This document shows, piece by piece, positions 60,610 through 64,000 of a stretch of 64,000 bases of DNA (the first letter of the stretch is position 1; each line of letters starts with the position of its first letter). The position numbers were made by a program, and so were the translations under genes. Where the stretch lies: the NCBI RefSeq assembly GCF_001017575.1, contig NZ_CP011372.1, positions 620,001-684,000 on the forward strand, read 5' to 3'. A model generated the notes under the pieces. It made no database searches and was not told the DNA's origin. It saw nothing but the letters and a program-made list of their open reading frames with translations. The stretch comes from Campylobacter lari (GTDB lineage Bacteria > Campylobacterota > Campylobacteria > Campylobacterales > Campylobacteraceae).

Positions 60610-61017
60610 ATGAAAATAGCTTTTATTTGCATTCATAATAGTTGCAGATCTCAAATGGCTGAAGCTTTATGTAAAAAAATGACTACAGAACTTGGTTTAA
60701 ATTTAGAGATTTATTCGGCAGGAAGTGATATTTCTAAGGGAATTAATCCTAAGGCTATAAAGATTTTAAAGCAAAAATATACACTTGATATAAGTTCTTA
60801 TAAGGCAAAGGGTTTTGATAGTTTACCTAAGGATTTAGATATTGTTGTAGGAATGGGTTGTGGGGTGGTTTGTCCAAACATTGAAGCAAAGTTTCATTTT
60901 GACTTTGGTTTAGAAGATCCTAGTGGTTTTGAAGATGAAGATTTTATTAAAGTAGTGGAAAGCTTGGAATTAAAACTTAAAGAGCTTTTAGAAAAAATCA
61001 CACAAGGAGAGCTTTAA
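60610..61017 (+). CDS. arsC: Arsenate reductase, thioredoxin-coupled (low-molecular-weight phosphatase fold)
   Basis: A 135-residue LMW-PTP-fold enzyme that reduces arsenate to arsenite. The phosphate loop C7-I-H-N-S-C-R13 is intact, and C84 and C88 in GMGCGVVCP supply the other two redox cysteines, so the three-cysteine thioredoxin-coupled mechanism of pI258-type ArsC is expected. The frame opens at 60589 inside arsR; ATG 60610 starts right after the arsR stop with AAGGA upstream. It overlaps acr3 by one base (TAATG). Confidence 0.92.
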   Translation: MKIAFICIHNSCRSQMAEALCKKMTTELGLNLEIYSAGSDISKGINPKAIKILKQKYTLDISSYKAKGFDSLPKDLDIVVGMGCGVVCPNIEAKFHFDFGLEDPSGFEDEDFIKVVESLELKLKELLEKITQGEL

Positions 61018-62030
61018 TGCTTGGTTTTATAGATAGATTTTTGACTTTGTGGATTTTTATAGCTATGGCTTTAGGTTTGTTTTTGGGGTTTATCTTTCCT
61101 AATATTACAAATTTTTGGGAGAGTTTTAATTATAATCAAAATAATGTTTTGCTTATGGTGTGCTTGGTTTTAATGATGTATCCACCTTTGGCTAAGGTTG
61201 AGTATAAAAAAATATTTAAAATTTTTCATTCTTTTAAAGCTTTAATACTTTCTTTGTTTTTAAACTGGATTTTTGGTCCTATTTTGATGTTTATATTAGC
61301 TTGGGTGTTTTTAAAAAATGATCTTGATTATATGCAAGGTATTATCATCATAGGTTTAGCTCGTTGTGTAGCTATGGTGGTAGTTTGGAGTGATTTAGCT
61401 AAGGCTGATAAAGAGTACACTGCTGCTTTGGTGGGTATTAATACCATTTTTCAAATTTTGTGTTTTGCTTTTTATGTGTACTTATTTTTAGAATTTTTTC
61501 CTTCTCTTTTAGGCTTGAGTTTTCAAAATAACCTAGAAATAAGAATGGATGAAATTTTGAAAAATGTGGCAATTTATCTTGGTTTGCCTTTTTTACTAGG
61601 GATTTTAAGTAGGGTTATTTTTATTAGTTTAAAAGGCAAAGAATGGTTTGAGCAAAAATTCTTACCTAAAATTAGTCCTATTACGCTTATTACTTTACTT
61701 TTTACTATCATTATTATGTGCTCTTACCGATCAAAAGATATTTTTAGTTTACCTTTGGATGTATTTAAAATTTGCATTCCTTTGTTTTTATATTTTGTGA
61801 TAATGTTTTATAGTTCTTGGTTTATAAGTAAAAAACTTGGTTTAAACTATGAAAAAAACACAGCTATTAGTTTTAGCGCTAGTGGTAATAATTTTGAACT
61901 TGCCATAGCTATATCCATTGCATCTTTTGGTATAAACTCATTACAATCATTTGCTGCTATTATAGGCCCATTGATTGAAGTGCCTGTTTTGATTTTACTT
62001 GTTAAATGGGCTTTGAAGTTTAAATATTGA
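61017..62030 (+). CDS. acr3: Arsenite efflux transporter Acr3
   Basis: 337 residues with ten hydrophobic helices of the BART superfamily. GLARCVAMVVVWSDLAKAD (about 114-132) has the essential helix-4 cysteine of Acr3, and FSASGNNFELAIAIS near residue 288-302 carries the conserved glutamate. It exports arsenite made by ArsC, so the operon covers arsenate, arsenite and organoarsenicals. It is the last gene; a hairpin follows directly. Confidence 0.93.
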   Translation: MLGFIDRFLTLWIFIAMALGLFLGFIFPNITNFWESFNYNQNNVLLMVCLVLMMYPPLAKVEYKKIFKIFHSFKALILSLFLNWIFGPILMFILAWVFLKNDLDYMQGIIIIGLARCVAMVVVWSDLAKADKEYTAALVGINTIFQILCFAFYVYLFLEFFPSLLGLSFQNNLEIRMDEILKNVAIYLGLPFLLGILSRVIFISLKGKEWFEQKFLPKISPITLITLLFTIIIMCSYRSKDIFSLPLDVFKICIPLFLYFVIMFYSSWFISKKLGLNYEKNTAISFSASGNNFELAIAISIASFGINSLQSFAAIIGPLIEVPVLILLVKWALKFKY

Positions 62031-62031
62031 T

Positions 62032-62062
62032 AACACCGCTAAAATTAGTGGTGTTGATTTTT
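62032..62062 (+). terminator. Terminator of the ars operon, overlapping the end of chuZ
   Basis: AACACCGCT (62032-62040) pairs with AGTGGTGTT (62047-62055) with one G-U pair and a six-base loop; GATTTTTAT follows. It starts one base after the acr3 stop and extends into the last codons of the opposing chuZ gene. Confidence 0.7.
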
Positions 62063-62803
62063 ATGAGAGAATTTATGGGGATGTTTACCCTTAATATGAA
62101 TAATTTTACCATCTTGTATATCATAAGCTTGCCCAAATCCTTTCACAAAGCGTCCATTGTGAAAGTCAAGTTTAATCAAATGAAAATCAAGCATTGTTCT
62201 GATCATCTTTACTGCTTTATCATCTTTTACTTGTTTTTCAAATTCGTCATATTTTTTATCAAAATCATTGTTTCTTTCGAGTATGGTTGCACTTGCTTTA
62301 TAGCGCAATCTTTTTCTTAATGTTACCGAGCTTGCTTTGCATTCATCTTCTAAAAACATCACTTCAATATTTTTTGGATTTGCTTTGATATTGTTAAAGT
62401 GCTCGCTGATTTGACTAATGTAAATATAATTTTCAGTTTGAAATCTAAAAAATGGAGCATAAGAGCAAGTAGTTTCGCCATTTTCTGTTAGTGTTGCTAA
62501 AATGATAGAGTTATATTGAGCAATAAATTCATTAATTTCTTGATGGATATTTTCTGTGTTATCGCTTTTTGCGCCTAAACAAAGTTCTATGATTGCATCT
62601 TTAATAGAATTTTCATCAGCTTTTGTTGGAAAATTAACACGTAATGTTTGATTATTGTTATAGATAATATCTAATCCTTCAAAATCAACACTTTGCAATG
62701 TAGCATTTTTGATTGTTTTGGAATTAGAAAAATTTTTACATAAATCTATTAGATTAGATTGGTGATGCGAATTCATATGAGATATGATATTTTTAAAATC
62801 CAT
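62045..62803 (-). CDS. chuZ: HugZ-family haem oxygenase
   Basis: 252 residues with the split-barrel FMN-binding-like fold of HugZ/ChuZ, which degrades haem to release iron. Visible signs are the N-terminal MNSHHQSNLIDLC (H13, H14), AQYNSIILATLTENGETTCSYAPFFR, the VEVMFLEDE-type strand (IEVMFLEDECKASSVTLRKRLRYKA) and DFHLIKLDFHNGRFVKGFGQAYDI. The C-terminal tail is His-rich (GKHPHKFSHKNQHH); C-terminal histidine contacts haem in HugZ. It is divergent from the haem receptor gene chuA, as in C. jejuni. Confidence 0.93.
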   Translation of the reverse strand: MDFKNIISHMNSHHQSNLIDLCKNFSNSKTIKNATLQSVDFEGLDIIYNNNQTLRVNFPTKADENSIKDAIIELCLGAKSDNTENIHQEINEFIAQYNSIILATLTENGETTCSYAPFFRFQTENYIYISQISEHFNNIKANPKNIEVMFLEDECKASSVTLRKRLRYKASATILERNNDFDKKYDEFEKQVKDDKAVKMIRTMLDFHLIKLDFHNGRFVKGFGQAYDIQDGKIIHIKGKHPHKFSHKNQHH

Positions 62804-62836
62804 ACTTCCCCTTTTTTTATTTATTTTTGAGAAAAT

Positions 62837-62940
62837 ATATCAATTATCATTTTAAAAACTTCTTAAATAATTTTTTATCTATTTTTAATTTAAATGAGAG
62901 TATATTTCGCATTTTTTATGATATAAATTATCATTATTAT
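62837..62940. promoter_or_regulatory. Divergent chuZ-chuA control region with Fur-box-like sites
   Basis: Two Fur-box-like stretches are visible: ATATCAATTATCATTT at 62837-62852 on the chuZ side and TGATATAAATTATCATTATT at 62919-62938 on the chuA side. The second overlaps TGATATAAA, a possible extended -10 box for chuA. Iron repression by Fur of these genes is known in C. jejuni; the exact boxes here are by eye. Confidence 0.5.
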
Positions 62941-62954
62941 AATAAGGATTAATT

Positions 62955-64000
62955 TTGAATAAATATAAAATTGTTGTTTTATTATATGCAAGTGTTATGT
63001 TTTTAAGCGCACATAGTGAAGAAGCAAATATAAATTTAGAACAATCTATTGCAATCGCTGAAATTGAAGAAGATATTGATAATGGATTAAAAAATATGAT
63101 TGTTTTAGATAAAAAATGGATTTCTAAAAATGGATTTAATTCTATTACTCAAGCTTTAGAAAAAATACCAGAAGTGAATTTTGTTAATTTTGGTTTAGGG
63201 TCTAGTATTGATATAAGGGGTCAAGGTAATAAATCAAATACAGCTGTAAAAATTATGGTAGATGGAAAATCTATTAACACTTTAGATAGTTCTCATAATA
63301 TAGCACCTATTAATAGTATTGATATTAACAATATTGAACGAATAGAAGTGATTCCAGGTGGTGGTTCTATATTATATGGAAATGGTGCCAAAGGCGGTGT
63401 TGTTAATATAGTTACTCAAAAAGCAAAGAAAGAGTATTTTTCATTTAATACGAATTTTCAAAGCCAAAGAAGTGGAATAGATGGTGGAAATTTTGGTTTT
63501 AATATGAGTAAAATGATAAAAGATGGTGTATTTTTTGGTTTAAATATGCAAGCTTATAATAAAAATGGTTTTATACAAGGATATCATGAAAAAGGGTATT
63601 ATGCTAATGCAAATATTTTTACCCATGTTGGCGATAATGGGACTTTATTGCTTGATTATAATTATTTTCAAAATACAGACACAAATAAAGGATATTTAAC
63701 GTATTCTCAAATCAACTCCAAGCAAGATACAATAAATCAAGATGAAAATATAGTCAAAACAACTATGCCTCAATTGGGCATTAAATATGATTTATTTTTG
63801 CAAGATAATTTAGAATTTTCCTTTGAAACTTTCTTACAAAGACAAAAAGTTCAATACTTAAAAGATACAGTCTCTTTAATGGGTGTTAAAGCATATCAAG
63901 ATGGAAGTGAATTTAAAGATGATCTTTTTGGGGTAAAATTTAAAGCTAAATATTATTATTTGCATAATTCAAACATTATTTCTGGTTATGAGTTTTTAAA
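62955..64000 (+). CDS. chuA: TonB-dependent outer-membrane haem receptor ChuA, 3' end outside window
   Basis: The first 348 codons of a TonB-dependent receptor; the frame is open to the window edge. A signal peptide (about 1-22, ASVMFLSAHS) is followed by a possible TonB box (NMIVLDKKW, about 50-58), then a plug domain with DIRGQGNKSNTAVKIMVDGK and IERIEVIPGGGSILYGNGAKGGVVNIVTQ (about 130-158). Beta-barrel strands follow. The start is TTG at 62955 with AAGGA six bases upstream; no ATG fits. Divergence from chuZ supports the haem role. Confidence 0.88.
   Translation, partial: MNKYKIVVLLYASVMFLSAHSEEANINLEQSIAIAEIEEDIDNGLKNMIVLDKKWISKNGFNSITQALEKIPEVNFVNFGLGSSIDIRGQGNKSNTAVKIMVDGKSINTLDSSHNIAPINSIDINNIERIEVIPGGGSILYGNGAKGGVVNIVTQKAKKEYFSFNTNFQSQRSGIDGGNFGFNMSKMIKDGVFFGLNMQAYNKNGFIQGYHEKGYYANANIFTHVGDNGTLLLDYNYFQNTDTNKGYLTYSQINSKQDTINQDENIVKTTMPQLGIKYDLFLQDNLEFSFETFLQRQKVQYLKDTVSLMGVKAYQDGSEFKDDLFGVKFKAKYYYLHNSNIISGYEFL

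Noticed and set aside
62027-62320. Plus-strand frame after acr3
   Set aside because: It is antisense to the well-supported chuZ gene and begins inside the terminator hairpin region.

Overview
The window is low-GC DNA with tightly packed genes. Almost every protein matches Campylobacter families, and many neighbouring genes keep the order I recall from C. jejuni, but in rearranged blocks and with extra genes. The best guess is a member of the Campylobacter lari group. This rests on gene content and order only; no database search was possible. I see no rRNA, tRNA, insertion sequence, prophage or CRISPR array, and no gene-free stretch longer than about 160 bp.

Layout. (1) 1-13439 (+): the end of a fibronectin type III lipoprotein (FlpA-like), trmB, ftsE, ftsX, an EnvC-like LytM protein, pyrH, rpoZ, spoT, tyrS, an FMN oxidoreductase, amiA with a 15-unit KKED repeat, and mnmC. 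(2) 13494-16200 (+): a nine-G tract, then a cetB-like PAS gene, a cetA-like chemoreceptor gene and a predicted outer-membrane barrel resembling an inverse autotransporter translocator without a passenger. (3) 16197-26506 (-): rseP, pgsA (frameshifted at a T9 tract), a FabL-like reductase, dapA, an M16 peptidase, pyrD, msbA, cysS and murJ. (4) 26632-32450 (+): fapA-like, ruvA, ddl, an orphan Phd/YefM-like antitoxin, an alpha/beta hydrolase and a membrane-anchored murF. (5) flgH (-), then pta-ackA (+) ending in a strong palindromic terminator. (6) 35940-46222 (-): metQ, a family 8-like glycosyltransferase set inside the methionine transporter locus, metI, metN, valS, an OmpA-like protein, ppa, adk and aspS. 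(7) 46308-57009 (+): nadK (apparently leaderless), recN, cbrR, tatD, mltD, rlpA, kdsC, lptC, lptA, ysxC, an MreD-like protein and mrdA. (8) 57002-59152 (-): queA, tatC, tatB. (9) 59302-62030 (+): an arsenic operon arsP-arsR-arsC-acr3 with an 18-bp operator-like dyad. (10) chuZ (-) and the start of a haem receptor gene chuA (+), divergent over Fur-box-like DNA.

How the genes work together. Much of the window builds or remodels the envelope. FtsEX, the catalytically degenerate EnvC-like protein and AmiA form a plausible septal peptidoglycan-splitting pathway in one gene cluster. MurF, Ddl, MurJ, MrdA, MltD and RlpA handle peptidoglycan. KdsC, LptC, LptA and MsbA handle lipooligosaccharide. The last 5 kb are stress and nutrient genes for arsenic and haem. 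The most unusual segment is 13494-16200, where a contingency-type G tract sits directly at the start of an energy-taxis gene pair followed by an orphan barrel gene.
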